DNA of 55,907 nucleotides, taken from assembly GCA_910577645.1 (NCBI GenBank), contig CAJTOL010000009.1:56917-112823 (forward strand). Direction: 5' to 3'. A program made the translations under genes and the position numbers. A model generated the notes under the pieces. The model made no database searches, was not told the DNA's origin, and saw only the letters and a program-made list of their open reading frames with translations. This document shows positions 1 to 8,961 of the stretch, piece after piece (position 1 is the first letter of the stretch; every line of letters starts with the position of its first letter). The DNA is from an uncultured Lachnospiraceae bacterium. GTDB lineage: Bacteria > Bacillota > Clostridia > Lachnospirales > Lachnospiraceae.

Positions 1-35
1 GCCTGTTCCTGCCAAAATCGGGCAAAATACCAGCG

Positions 36-63
36 AATCCTCCCGGGATTCGGGAGGATTTTT
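36..63 (+). terminator. Intrinsic terminator of an upstream gene
   Basis: A perfect 10-bp stem (36-45 with 51-60) closes a 5-base loop and runs into a short T tract. It would end a transcript entering from the left; that gene lies outside the window. Confidence 0.75.
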
Positions 64-174
64 AGATATACTGACATCAAGGGTCGAAGAAAACCATGAA
101 AACAGTGTATACACCAGCGGATTCTTATGTTAAAATAGTGGTATTGTCCACAGGGTTTAAGGAGGATTCCCAAT

Positions 175-426
175 ATGAGAAGCAAAAATTTCTGGATATT
201 ATTGCTGCTTTTACTGACCGGAATTGTTCTGGGAGGCTTTATGGGCAGTATGGCAGAGGGAGTGCCCGGGCTTTCCTGGCTGAACTTCGGCCAGTCCTTT
301 GGCTTTGACAATCCATTGGTAATTAATTTGGGGATACTGGTTTTTACGTTTGGACTCAGCATCCGAATTACTATGGCCGGCATCATCGGCGTTGCCATCG
401 CTTTGCTGGTATACCGTTTTCTATAA
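175..426 (+). CDS. DUF4321 family small membrane protein
   Basis: An 83-residue hydrophobic protein with an N-terminal membrane helix, a short Gly/Pro-rich loop containing an LSWLNFG-like stretch, and a second hydrophobic stretch ending in VYRFL. Length, layout and position directly before radC fit the DUF4321 family of Clostridia, whose function is unknown. The start follows a strong TAAGGAGGA at about 159-167. An overlapping 70-codon frame beginning at 96 has no such site and was discarded. It probably belongs to the same transcription unit as radC and the mre genes, so a role at the envelope is a guess from position only. Confidence 0.75.
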   Translation: MRSKNFWILLLLLLTGIVLGGFMGSMAEGVPGLSWLNFGQSFGFDNPLVINLGILVFTFGLSIRITMAGIIGVAIALLVYRFL

Positions 427-501
427 CCGCTTTTTGTACCCTGAAGGTATCATACATAATATTCCGGATCGTACTTGGAGAGTTGCGTAGAAAGGAATAT
501 T

Positions 502-1215
502 ATGGAGAAACAGAGTCCTGTCACCACAAAAATTACCATGCGGCAAATCCCGGAAGGAGAAGGCCCTTACGAGCGCTGTATGGAAAAAGGCCCTGGAGTC
601 TTAAGTGATGCGGAGCTTTTAGCTGTCATTATCCGCACCGGCTCCCGGCAAGATACCTCCATAGAGCTGGCGCAGAAAATTCTGAAAATGGGGGAGGAAG
701 AAGGAGTGTCCTGCCTTCTTCACCTGTCCTTTGACGAATTTACCGCAGTAAAAGGGATTGGAAAGGTAAAGGCCGCCCAGCTTATGTGTATTTCAGAGCT
801 GTCCAAGCGGATCTGGAGAAGCGCCGGAACCCGGGAGGCGGCCGTCTACCAGGAACCGGAACAAATTGCCGGCTACTATATGGAAGCCCTTCGCCATTTA
901 GAGCAGGAGCATATTTATGCCATGTTTTTTGACACCAGGCAGCACTTAATCCGGGACGTGCTTTTATCCAAGGGAACCGTTAATTCATCGGTTTTGTCCC
1001 CCAGGGATTTGTTTATTGAAGCCCTTCGGGCCCGGGCAGTACGCTTTGCCATTGTCCACAACCATCCCAGCGGCGATCCAAGCCCCAGCCGGGAGGATAA
1101 GCTTCTTACCAAACGGGTAAAGGAGTCCGGCGCAGTCCTGGGAATTCCTCTGGTGGATCACGTGATTATCGGAGGCAATTCATATATGAGTTTTAAGGAA
1201 CGAGGAATGTTATAG
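502..1215 (+). CDS. radC: RadC family JAB-domain protein
   Basis: A 237-residue RadC-like protein. The N-terminal half has a helix-hairpin-helix-like region (VKGIGKVKAAQL); the C-terminal half is a JAB/MPN metalloprotease-like domain with the metal-site pattern HNHPSGDPSPSRED (His186, His188, Asp199). The family was named for DNA repair, but a repair role is disputed and the activity is uncertain. I chose the ATG at 502, eight bases after AAAGGA, over an upstream TTG at 475 that lacks a good site. The stop codon abuts the mreC start at 1216, so the two are probably translationally coupled. Confidence 0.93.
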   Translation: MEKQSPVTTKITMRQIPEGEGPYERCMEKGPGVLSDAELLAVIIRTGSRQDTSIELAQKILKMGEEEGVSCLLHLSFDEFTAVKGIGKVKAAQLMCISELSKRIWRSAGTREAAVYQEPEQIAGYYMEALRHLEQEHIYAMFFDTRQHLIRDVLLSKGTVNSSVLSPRDLFIEALRARAVRFAIVHNHPSGDPSPSREDKLLTKRVKESGAVLGIPLVDHVIIGGNSYMSFKERGML

Positions 1216-2082
1216 ATGGAAACCAAACGCAGCAGGTATATTCTGCTAGGGCTCACGCTTTTATGTGTATTCTTAATCGGAGTCTCTTCCCTTCGCGAGG
1301 GGATTATGGACCCGCTCCGTACCGGAGTGGGCTATTTGCTTGTCCCAATCCAGTCCGGCGTCAATGCAGTGGGAGCCGGTATTTATAAAGACTTAACCGA
1401 CTATGGGAAGCTAAAAACTGCCCTTTCGGAGAAAGAAGAGCTGGAGCGGCGGGTAGGAGAGCTGATTGAGGAAAACAACCGGCTGCAGGCAGGCCAGCAG
1501 GAGCTGAACCGCTTAAGAGAATTGTACCAATTGGATCAGGAGTATATGCAATATGAAACCATCGGCGCCAGAGTCATTGCCAAGGATTCCGGCGACTGGT
1601 TTCAGGTATTCCGGATCAACAAGGGGTCTGAGGATGGCGTTCAGGTAGATTCCAATGTTATTGCAGGCGGAGGCCTGATAGGGATTGTTACAGACGTGGG
1701 AGCCAATTATGCCACAGTAAGAAGCATTATTGACGATTTAAGCCGTGTCAGCGCTATGGGGCTTCGAACCGGGGATAAGTGTATTGTTGCCGGAGATCTG
1801 ACTCTTTACCGGGACGGCCGTCTGAGTATTACCAATATTACAAAAGACGGAGACATTCAGGACGGAGATCAGATTGTAACATCTAATATCAGCTCTAAGT
1901 TCCTTCCGGGGATCCTGATAGGGTATGCGGCAGATGTTACCATTGATTCTGAGCGGCTTACCAAATCCGGGTATCTGATCCCTGTGGCAGATTTTGATGA
2001 TCTCCAGGAGGTTCTTGTTATTATGGAAACCAAGGAGACCGGGGATTCACAATTGGGAGCCCTGGAGCGCTCCGGCAATTAA
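1216..2082 (+). CDS. mreC: Rod shape-determining protein MreC
   Basis: A 288-residue MreC: short cytoplasmic N-terminus, one membrane helix (about residues 8-27), a coiled coil rich in Leu/Glu (about 70-110), then the extracellular beta-domain pair with VIAKDSGDWFQVFRINKGSEDG and the VTSNISSKFLPGILIGY signature near the end. MreC is the scaffold that couples the elongation synthases RodA and PBP2 to cytoskeletal filaments. It starts immediately after the radC stop and is followed by mreD after 10 bases. Unusually, no mreB precedes it. Confidence 0.95.
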   Translation: METKRSRYILLGLTLLCVFLIGVSSLREGIMDPLRTGVGYLLVPIQSGVNAVGAGIYKDLTDYGKLKTALSEKEELERRVGELIEENNRLQAGQQELNRLRELYQLDQEYMQYETIGARVIAKDSGDWFQVFRINKGSEDGVQVDSNVIAGGGLIGIVTDVGANYATVRSIIDDLSRVSAMGLRTGDKCIVAGDLTLYRDGRLSITNITKDGDIQDGDQIVTSNISSKFLPGILIGYAADVTIDSERLTKSGYLIPVADFDDLQEVLVIMETKETGDSQLGALERSGN

Positions 2083-2092
2083 AGGAGGCTCT

Positions 2093-2611
2093 ATGAAACG
2101 GATACTCATTAATCTGGCCCTTATGATACTGGCTTTTACCATACAGACCTGTATTTTTCCTCTGATTCCCTTTTTCAGCGCATCCCCTAACCTTCTGCTG
2201 ATTATGACCTTTTCTTTAGGGTTTATCTACGGAAAGGATTCTGGCATGCTGTATGGATTTTTTGCGGGGATCCTGTTAGACCTGTTTGGAGGAGGAAGCT
2301 TTGGCTTCTATAGCCTTTTGTTTATCTATATCGGTTATCTAAACGGAATTTTTGCCCAATATTATTATGAGGATTATATTACCCTCCCCATGGTTCTTGC
2401 TATTGGCAACGAGCTGACCTACAATCTGTATATTTATATATTCCAGTTTTTAATCCGAAAAAGGTTGGACTTTCTGTACTATTTAGAAAATATTATTATT
2501 CCGGAAATTATTTTTACAGTTGTCACTACCTTGCTGATCTACCGGCTTTTCTTGTTTGTCAGCCGGAAGCTGGAAGAAATGGAACAAAGGAGAGATACCA
2601 ACCTTGTTTAA
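2093..2611 (+). CDS. mreD: Rod shape-determining protein MreD
   Basis: A 172-residue protein with about five or six membrane helices, matching MreD in size and in its place between mreC and a PBP2-type gene. MreD is an integral partner of MreC in the elongasome. The reading frame is open further upstream, but the start at 2093 directly follows AAAGGAGG (2081-2088) and lies just after the mreC stop. Its last codons overlap the TTG start proposed for the PBP by 8 bases, so the three are one operon. Confidence 0.9.
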   Translation: MKRILINLALMILAFTIQTCIFPLIPFFSASPNLLLIMTFSLGFIYGKDSGMLYGFFAGILLDLFGGGSFGFYSLLFIYIGYLNGIFAQYYYEDYITLPMVLAIGNELTYNLYIYIFQFLIRKRLDFLYYLENIIIPEIIFTVVTTLLIYRLFLFVSRKLEEMEQRRDTNLV

Positions 2612-5495
2612 AGATTTGTTGGAAATTTTAAAAGAAATCCTTCAAAAAGTAGCTTCGTCCAGATTAGTCGCCCTGTCGGCGCTGTTTGCCGCCATGTTTA
2701 TTCTTTTGACAGTGAACCTGTTTAATCTGCAGATTGTTCACGGGGAAGACTATCTGAATGAATATATGCAAAAGACCGAGAAGGTCATCTATACCCCCGG
2801 AACCCGCGGGAATATTTTAGATCGAAACGGCAATATACTGGCTTACAACGAACTGGCCTATTCGGTGGCAGTTCAGGATATAGGAGCTTATCGGAAGTCG
2901 TCGGATCGCAATGCCATGTTGCTGCGCCTGGTGACGATTCTGCACAAACAAGACGAGACCATTGAGGGGAAGTTTGAAGTCGCAATCGATGAAAATGGCC
3001 ATATGTTTTATACCTCTGCCAGCGATGGAGCAAAACGGCGGTTTTTGCGGGATTTTTATGGCTTAAGCACCCCGGATGATCTGGATAAAGACGGAAAAAA
3101 TCCGTCAGATATCCTGGCCAGAGAGGCCTTTGAGAAAAAATTTAAAGAGTACAATATGGATTCCATTGTCGATGAAAAAGGCAATCCTGTGGTTTTGGAC
3201 GACGAGACTGCTCTCAACATGGTAAATATCTGGTATACCATGCAGCTTACCGCCTTTCGAAAATACGAAAGCACCACCATTGCAAGCAATGTTTCAGATG
3301 AAACGGTTGCAGAAATTATGGAAAATACTGCAGATCTTCAGGGAGTAACCATAGAAGAAAGCTCTGTCCGGGTATACAACAACAGCGTTTACTTTGAGCC
3401 CATTATCGGCTATATCGGAAAAGTCCAGGAAGAACAGCTTGAAGAGCTTAACAAGGACATTCCTGAGGGAAGCAACCAGGAATACCGGGCCACGGATCTG
3501 GTGGGGCGTACCGGCCTGGAAGCGTCTCTGGAAAAGGATCTTCAGGGAAGCAAAGGGTATAAAGTGGTAAATGTAGACAATATGGGCCGGATTTTGGAAG
3601 TCACGGAGGAGGTGGCTCCGCAGGCAGGAAATGACGTCTACCTTTCCATTGAGCAGGATCTGCAAATTGGCGTATATGAACTTTTGGAACGTCAGCTTGC
3701 CGGAATCCTGTTGGATCATCTGCGTCTGGAAGACATTCGGGAGGATGAGACCTTTAAAGATTCTAAAAAGCCTATCCCGGTAAAAGACGTATATTACCAG
3801 CTCATTAACAATAATGTATTGTCTCTGGCCCACATGAGTACAGAAGAAGCTTCCTCTATGGAGCGTCAGCTCTATCAGATCCAGACCTTGTCCCAGGAGC
3901 AGATTTTAAATAATATCCAGGCTGAGCTTTTAAGCCCCCATGCTCTGGAACTTGGACAGCTTCCCAAAGATATGATGGCTTATATGGTTTACATCTATGA
4001 ATTCCTGGCCTCTGATGAGGTGGGGATTATAAAGAAAGCTGATATTGATGAAACAAGCGCGGCATACCTGGGCTGGAAGGCTGATACCATCAGCCTCCGC
4101 AATTATATTTATGCGGGAATTGCCGACGGATGGATTGACACCGCAAAGCTTGATATCGACACCAGATATTCCAACGCGGACAGTATTTTTGAAAGCCTGG
4201 TAACATACATCATAGAAGAATTAAAGGAGGATTCCCATTTTACCAAACAGATCTACCGGTATCTGATTAATGACGGTACGGTAAAGGGATGGCAGCTGTG
4301 CATTGCCCTTTATGATCAGGGTGTTCTGGAATATGATGCGGAAGAAATCAGAAAGCTTTCCTCCGGCGGCGACGGATATGCCTATTCCTTTATCCGAAGC
4401 AAGATTAAGAGTATTGAGCTAACCCCGGCCCAGCTTGCTCTGGATCCCTGTACCGGCTCCTGTGTAATTGTAGATGTAAACACCGGGGAAGTCCGGGCTC
4501 TGGTTACCTATCCGGGGTACGACAATAACAGGATGTCAGGTACGGTAGATGCGGCTTATTACAACCAGCTTCGGGAAGATTTGTCCCTTCCCCTTCGAAA
4601 TAACGCCACCATGATGGTAAAGGCGCCGGGTTCTACCTTTAAACCCATTACCGCAGTAGCCGCCCTGGAGGAGGGCGTGATTCAGATGGGAGAGACCATT
4701 GAGTGTACCGGTAAGTATGAGGAAATTGATACTCCTATCAAATGCTGGATCTATCCGGGACACCACGGAAAGCTGGACGTTATCGGAGGAATCGGAAATT
4801 CCTGTAACTATGTGGTTGCAGAGTTGGCCCACCGAATGTCCATGGATGAAAATGAAGTTTATTCCACCAGCCTGGGGTTGGAAACTCTGGCCAAATATGC
4901 CACCATGTTCGGCCTGGATCATACCTCCGGTGTGGAAATTGACGAGGCGTCTCCCAGGATTTCCGATACGGATCCGGAACGCTCCTCTATGGGCCAGGGC
5001 AGCCATGCCTTTACCAACACTCAGCTGGCCCGCTATGTCACTGCAATGGCCAACCGGGGAACTGTTTATGAGTTGAGCCTTTTGGATAAGCTTACAGACT
5101 CTGAAGGAAACCTGATTAAGGACTATGTCCCTGAAGTTTCTTCTGTTATCGATATCCAGGAATCTACCTGGGATGCAGTACAGGCAGGTATGCGCCAGGT
5201 TATTGCAGAAGGATCTGCCAAAAGGATTTTCTCTGATCTGGCTATTGAGGTGGCCGGGAAAACCGGTACAGCCCAGGAGGATACCAGACGTACCAATCAT
5301 GCGTTTTTTGTTTCTTTTGCCCCCTATGCTGCTCCAGAGGTGGCCGTTACGGTAAACATTCCTTATGGCTACAGTTCCGGTAATGCGGCAACTCTTGCAA
5401 AAAATGTTTACAATTATTACTATGGATATACGACTCTGGAGGGAATCCAGGCAGCAGGCGCTTTGGATGCTACTGCTGTAGAGATTCAGGACTAA
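2604..5495 (+). CDS. Large class B penicillin-binding protein (PBP2-type transpeptidase)
   Basis: A 963-residue bitopic transpeptidase: N-terminal membrane helix (about residues 15-38), a PBP-dimer domain with the RGNILDRNG motif, then the transpeptidase domain carrying all three catalytic motifs: STFK near residue 676, SCN near 733 and KTGTA near 886. It cross-links peptidoglycan during elongation as RodA's partner. The usual length is 600-750 residues; the excess is a helical segment of about 240 residues inserted at roughly 375-612, between the dimer domain and the first strand of the catalytic domain. The TTG at 2604, after AAAGGAGAG, is the preferred start because earlier codons lie inside mreD. 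Confidence 0.9.
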   Translation: MFKDLLEILKEILQKVASSRLVALSALFAAMFILLTVNLFNLQIVHGEDYLNEYMQKTEKVIYTPGTRGNILDRNGNILAYNELAYSVAVQDIGAYRKSSDRNAMLLRLVTILHKQDETIEGKFEVAIDENGHMFYTSASDGAKRRFLRDFYGLSTPDDLDKDGKNPSDILAREAFEKKFKEYNMDSIVDEKGNPVVLDDETALNMVNIWYTMQLTAFRKYESTTIASNVSDETVAEIMENTADLQGVTIEESSVRVYNNSVYFEPIIGYIGKVQEEQLEELNKDIPEGSNQEYRATDLVGRTGLEASLEKDLQGSKGYKVVNVDNMGRILEVTEEVAPQAGNDVYLSIEQDLQIGVYELLERQLAGILLDHLRLEDIREDETFKDSKKPIPVKDVYYQLINNNVLSLAHMSTEEASSMERQLYQIQTLSQEQILNNIQAELLSPHALELGQLPKDMMAYMVYIYEFLASDEVGIIKKADIDETSAAYLGWKADTISLRNYIYAGIADGWIDTAKLDIDTRYSNADSIFESLVTYIIEELKEDSHFTKQIYRYLINDGTVKGWQLCIALYDQGVLEYDAEEIRKLSSGGDGYAYSFIRSKIKSIELTPAQLALDPCTGSCVIVDVNTGEVRALVTYPGYDNNRMSGTVDAAYYNQLREDLSLPLRNNATMMVKAPGSTFKPITAVAALEEGVIQMGETIECTGKYEEIDTPIKCWIYPGHHGKLDVIGGIGNSCNYVVAELAHRMSMDENEVYSTSLGLETLAKYATMFGLDHTSGVEIDEASPRISDTDPERSSMGQGSHAFTNTQLARYVTAMANRGTVYELSLLDKLTDSEGNLIKDYVPEVSSVIDIQESTWDAVQAGMRQVIAEGSAKRIFSDLAIEVAGKTGTAQEDTRRTNHAFFVSFAPYAAPEVAVTVNIPYGYSSGNAATLAKNVYNYYYGYTTLEGIQAAGALDATAVEIQD

Positions 5496-5549
5496 GCTTA
5501 AAAACCAGCCGTCTCAACGGTTACGAATTACAAAGAAAAGGAGACTGTC

Positions 5550-6218
5550 ATGGGTCATAGTACAGTAGTGATTAAAGGTAATAAGGCCGGCATGTCGGTT
5601 TATTTGGACCCAATGGTTCCCTTTGAGCAGCTGCTTACAGATGTGGCTGTAAAGTTTAGGGACAGCGCCAAATTCTGGGGAGCGGTTCAAATGACCCTTT
5701 CTCTGGAAGGAAGACCTCTTTCGCCGGAACAGGAGTTTTTGGTGGTGAATACCATTACCGAAAACTCCCAGATAGAAATTCTCTGCCTGTTAGATACCAA
5801 TGCGGAGCGGATCAGCCGCTGCGAAAAAGCTTTAAACGAAAAACTTATGGAGCTTTCCGAAAGAACCGGACAGTTCTTTAAAGGAGATCTGGATCGGGGG
5901 GATACGCTGGAATCCGAGGCCAGCATTGTGATTATCGGGGATGTAGGACACGGGGCCAGGGTAACGGCCAAGGGAAATATTATCATTCTGGGGGAACTGA
6001 AGGGCTCTGCCTTTGCAGGAGCCGCCGGAAATGACGGGGCCGTAATTGTAGCTCTGGATATGATGCCTTTACAGCTTCGTATCGGGGATCACATCCAGAG
6101 AACAGGAGAGAAAGGGAAGCGCCTTGCCAAGGGCCCTGCCATTGCATACGCAGAAGATAATGCTATTTATACCAAAACACTGAAGAAAAGTTTGTTCAGT
6201 ATGCTAAATTTTATTTAA
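5550..6218 (+). CDS. minC: Septum site-determining protein MinC
   Basis: A 222-residue MinC. The N-terminal domain (about 1-100) is the poorly conserved FtsZ-antagonist half; the C-terminal half is the beta-helix dimerization domain, seen as Gly-rich strands with IVIIGDVGHGARVTAKG and IIILGELKGSAFAGA. MinC bound to MinD blocks FtsZ ring assembly away from midcell. It starts after AAAAGGAGA, 54 bases after the PBP stop, and is followed by minD. Length is normal for the family. Confidence 0.93.
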   Translation: MGHSTVVIKGNKAGMSVYLDPMVPFEQLLTDVAVKFRDSAKFWGAVQMTLSLEGRPLSPEQEFLVVNTITENSQIEILCLLDTNAERISRCEKALNEKLMELSERTGQFFKGDLDRGDTLESEASIVIIGDVGHGARVTAKGNIIILGELKGSAFAGAAGNDGAVIVALDMMPLQLRIGDHIQRTGEKGKRLAKGPAIAYAEDNAIYTKTLKKSLFSMLNFI

Positions 6219-6283
6219 TGCTGGAAATATTTGTGAAATTAGGGTAAAATAGTACTTGGAAAAGTATGCAGGAGGATATTGCC

Positions 6284-7075
6284 ATGAGTCAAGTCATTGT
6301 CATTACTTCCGGTAAAGGAGGGGTAGGCAAAACGACAACTTCTGCCAATGTGGGAACCGGCCTGGCCATTTTAGGGAAACGGGTAGTCCTGATCGATACG
6401 GATATTGGGCTACGCAATCTGGATGTGGTCATGGGCCTGGAAAACCGCATCGTCTACAATCTGGTAGACGTAGTGGAAGGCAATTGTCGTATGAAGCAAG
6501 CCCTCATAAGAGACAAAAGATATCCCAACCTGTACCTGCTTCCATCTGCCCAAACCCGGGACAAGTCTGCAGTGACTCCGGAGCAGATGAGAAAACTGGC
6601 CGACGATTTGCGGGAAGAGTTTGATTACATAATCCTGGACTGTCCGGCTGGCATTGAACAAGGTTTTTACAATGCCATTGCCGGGGCAGACAGGGCTTTG
6701 GTAGTTACAACTCCAGAGGTTTCTGCAATCCGGGATGCAGACCGGATTATCGGCCTTTTGGAGGCTGCTGAGATGCGGGACATCGATTTGGTGGTAAACC
6801 GTATTCGAATGGATATGGTTCGCCGTGGAGATATGATGTCCATTGATGATGTCATCGACATTCTGGCAGTCAATGTCATCGGCGCTGTGCCGGATGATGA
6901 ATCCATTGTAATCTCTACCAATCAGGGAGAGCCCTCAGTTGGCATGGGATCCTTATCCGGACAGGCCTATATGAATATATGCCGCCGGGTTCTGGGTGAG
7001 AACATCCCGTTAATGGAGCTGGATTCGCCCAAAAGCTTCTTTGCCCGCTTGAGCAGCTTTTTAAAGCAAGCTTAG
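6284..7075 (+). CDS. minD: Septum site-determining ATPase MinD
   Basis: A 263-residue ParA/MinD ATPase with the deviant Walker A motif SGKGGVGKTT (residues 9-18), the IDTDIGLRNLD switch region, a Walker B-like IILDCPAG, and a C-terminal amphipathic tail (SFFARLSSFLKQA) typical of the membrane-targeting helix. It recruits MinC to the membrane and is cycled by MinE. The ATG at 6284, six bases after AGGAGG, was chosen over an in-frame ATG at 6266 that lies before the ribosome binding site. Confidence 0.96.
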   Translation: MSQVIVITSGKGGVGKTTTSANVGTGLAILGKRVVLIDTDIGLRNLDVVMGLENRIVYNLVDVVEGNCRMKQALIRDKRYPNLYLLPSAQTRDKSAVTPEQMRKLADDLREEFDYIILDCPAGIEQGFYNAIAGADRALVVTTPEVSAIRDADRIIGLLEAAEMRDIDLVVNRIRMDMVRRGDMMSIDDVIDILAVNVIGAVPDDESIVISTNQGEPSVGMGSLSGQAYMNICRRVLGENIPLMELDSPKSFFARLSSFLKQA

Positions 7076-7085
7076 GAGGGGTGAA

Positions 7086-7388
7086 ATGAACGTTTGGCCA
7101 GTCTTTCAGAAAAAGGCTTCCGGTGAGATAGCCAGGAAGAGGCTGAAGCTTCTTCTTTTGTCGGATAAAACCGATTACCCTCCGGAGATACTGGAAAAGA
7201 TGAAAGATGACATGATTCGTGTTATCTCAAAATACATGGAAATTGAGGCGGACGGGATTGAGATTCAGGTTCTGGGGCTTACTCCCGTCCCAAGCCCCAG
7301 GAAAGGCCCTGTACTTCGGGCAAGCATTCCCCTTTGCAGTTCACCAAAGCCTTTCTGTGTCCGGCAGAGGATGCACCACCAAACATAA
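7086..7388 (+). CDS. minE: Cell division topological specificity factor MinE
   Basis: A 100-residue MinE starting ten bases after minD behind AGGAGGGG. The anti-MinCD region (ARKRLKLLLLSDKTDYPPEIL) and the dimerization region (ISKYMEIEADGIEIQVL) are clear. MinE stimulates MinD ATPase and drives pole-to-pole oscillation. The family usually ends shortly after a strand resembling PVLYANIPI; here the equivalent RASIPL is followed by about 17 extra residues of no recognisable pattern, so the C-terminus may be extended by loss of the original stop. Confidence 0.88.
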   Translation: MNVWPVFQKKASGEIARKRLKLLLLSDKTDYPPEILEKMKDDMIRVISKYMEIEADGIEIQVLGLTPVPSPRKGPVLRASIPLCSSPKPFCVRQRMHHQT

Positions 7389-7433
7389 AAGCCCGCTGTC
7401 GGACTTTTATCGCAATAGAGGATTTACTAAAAT

Positions 7434-8558
7434 ATGCTTTTTGAATACAACTTTAGAAACTACAATTTTCGGCTGCTGATAGAGATTTTCTTTCTCAACA
7501 TTATTGGTTTTCTGATTTTAAGGAGCGCGTCCAACATGGACGCTGCTCTGTTAAACAAGCAGGTTATGGGGATTGTGGTTGGATTCGTTCTGGCAATCAG
7601 CTTATCCTTAGTTGATTACCATAAGCTTGCAAATTTAAGTTCTTTGATTTATATTGGCTGTGTCGTTATTCTCGCGGCAGTCCTTTTAATCGGCAAGCTG
7701 GTAGGCGGAGCTACCCGGTGGATTGAATTGCCGGGGATCGGCGCCATTCAGCCTTCTGAGTTTGTAAAAATCGGCCTGATTATTTTTTTTTCCTGGTATT
7801 TTAATAAATACCAGGACAGGCTGAACCAACCTGTTATATTGGGGATATCCCTGGTTCTGTTTTCCATTCCGGTAATCTTGATACTGGCAGAACCCAGTCT
7901 TTCCACCAGTATTATTATTGTGCTCATATTCCTGTCTATGATCTTTCTGGCAGGTTTAAGTTATAAATGGATTGGCGGCGGCCTTGCTGTCCTAATCCCT
8001 ATAGGAGCGCTGTTTGTCTATCTTCTCCAGTATGAAATGATTCCATTTCTAAAAGGATATCAGGCAAACCGGATCCTGGCCTTTGTGTTTCCCTCCAATC
8101 CCAAATACCAGGATGGAAACATGCAGCAGGATAACTCCCTGATTGCTATTGGTTCCGGTCAATTAACCGGAAAAGGGTTAAACAACACCACCATAGCCTC
8201 CGTAAAAAACGGCAATTTTCTTTCCCAGGAACAAACCGATTTTATTTTTGCTGTAATCGGTGAAGAATTGGGATTTCGGGGTGTTATGATAGTTCTAATC
8301 CTTTATGTGATTATTATTTTTGAAATCATCCGATTGGCTGCAAAAGCCAAAGACTTAACAGGAAGACTGATTTGTACAGGCATGGCGGCTCTGATTGCAT
8401 TTCAGAGTTTTATCAACATCATGGTGGCAACCAAGATGATGCCTAACACCGGACAGCCCCTGCCGTTTATCAGTGCAGGTATCAGTTCGCTTCTCAGTAT
8501 TTATATCGGAATCGGTCTTGTGTTGAATGTAGGGTTACAAAGGAAAACTGTTCATTAA
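7434..8558 (+). CDS. rodA: Rod-shape glycosyltransferase RodA (SEDS family)
   Basis: A 374-residue polytopic protein of the FtsW/RodA/SpoVE family, which polymerises lipid II into glycan strands. Ten hydrophobic segments can be counted. The characteristic loops are present: GGATRWIELPGIGAIQPSE, a large extracellular loop ending in GSGQLTGKG, FIFAVIGEELGF, and the terminal motif NTGQPLPFISAGISS. Its place after mreCD-PBP2 and minCDE points to the elongation role (RodA) rather than FtsW. The ribosome binding site is weak (AGAGGA). Confidence 0.93.
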   Translation: MLFEYNFRNYNFRLLIEIFFLNIIGFLILRSASNMDAALLNKQVMGIVVGFVLAISLSLVDYHKLANLSSLIYIGCVVILAAVLLIGKLVGGATRWIELPGIGAIQPSEFVKIGLIIFFSWYFNKYQDRLNQPVILGISLVLFSIPVILILAEPSLSTSIIIVLIFLSMIFLAGLSYKWIGGGLAVLIPIGALFVYLLQYEMIPFLKGYQANRILAFVFPSNPKYQDGNMQQDNSLIAIGSGQLTGKGLNNTTIASVKNGNFLSQEQTDFIFAVIGEELGFRGVMIVLILYVIIIFEIIRLAAKAKDLTGRLICTGMAALIAFQSFINIMVATKMMPNTGQPLPFISAGISSLLSIYIGIGLVLNVGLQRKTVH

Positions 8559-8574
8559 TGAAGGAGGGGCCTAT

Positions 8575-8961
8575 ATGAATGTAGGGTTAATTGCACATGA
8601 TGCAAAGAAAAAATTGATGCAGAATTTTTGTATTGCATACAGGGGAGTCTTATGCAAACATTCTCTGTTTGCCACCGGAACCACCGGAAGGCTTATAGAA
8701 GAGGTGACAAATCTGGATGTCCACAAGTATCTGGCCGGGCATTTAGGAGGCGGGCAGCAGCTTGCTTCCATGATTGAACACGATGAGATGGATCTGGTGA
8801 TTTTTCTGCGGGATCCCCATAATCCAAAGGTTCACGAACCGGATGTTAATGATGTGGTAAGGCTGTGCGACACCTATAATATTCCCCTGGCAACCAACCT
8901 GGCAACTGCAGAGCTTTTGATTAAGTCTTTGGAGCGGGGTGATTTAGAGTGGCGCGAATAA
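8575..8961 (+). CDS. mgsA: Methylglyoxal synthase
   Basis: A 128-residue cytosolic enzyme converting dihydroxyacetone phosphate to methylglyoxal and phosphate, a bypass of lower glycolysis. Visible family motifs are IAHDAKK near the N-terminus, the phosphate-binding LFATGTTGRL, and AGHLGGGQQLASMI followed by the catalytic-region stretch DLVIFLRDP. The start follows AAGGAGGGG. The last 13 bases overlap the carboxypeptidase start. The rodA-mgsA adjacency is familiar from related Clostridia. Confidence 0.95.
   Translation: MNVGLIAHDAKKKLMQNFCIAYRGVLCKHSLFATGTTGRLIEEVTNLDVHKYLAGHLGGGQQLASMIEHDEMDLVIFLRDPHNPKVHEPDVNDVVRLCDTYNIPLATNLATAELLIKSLERGDLEWRE

Noticed and set aside
96..308. 70-codon frame overlapping the DUF4321 gene
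   Set aside because: Its ribosome binding site is absent, and the competing frame has a strong site and a clear membrane protein.
4536..5300. 254-codon antisense frame within the PBP gene
   Set aside because: It is a shadow of strong codon bias on the plus strand, has no ribosome binding site and no recognisable domain.
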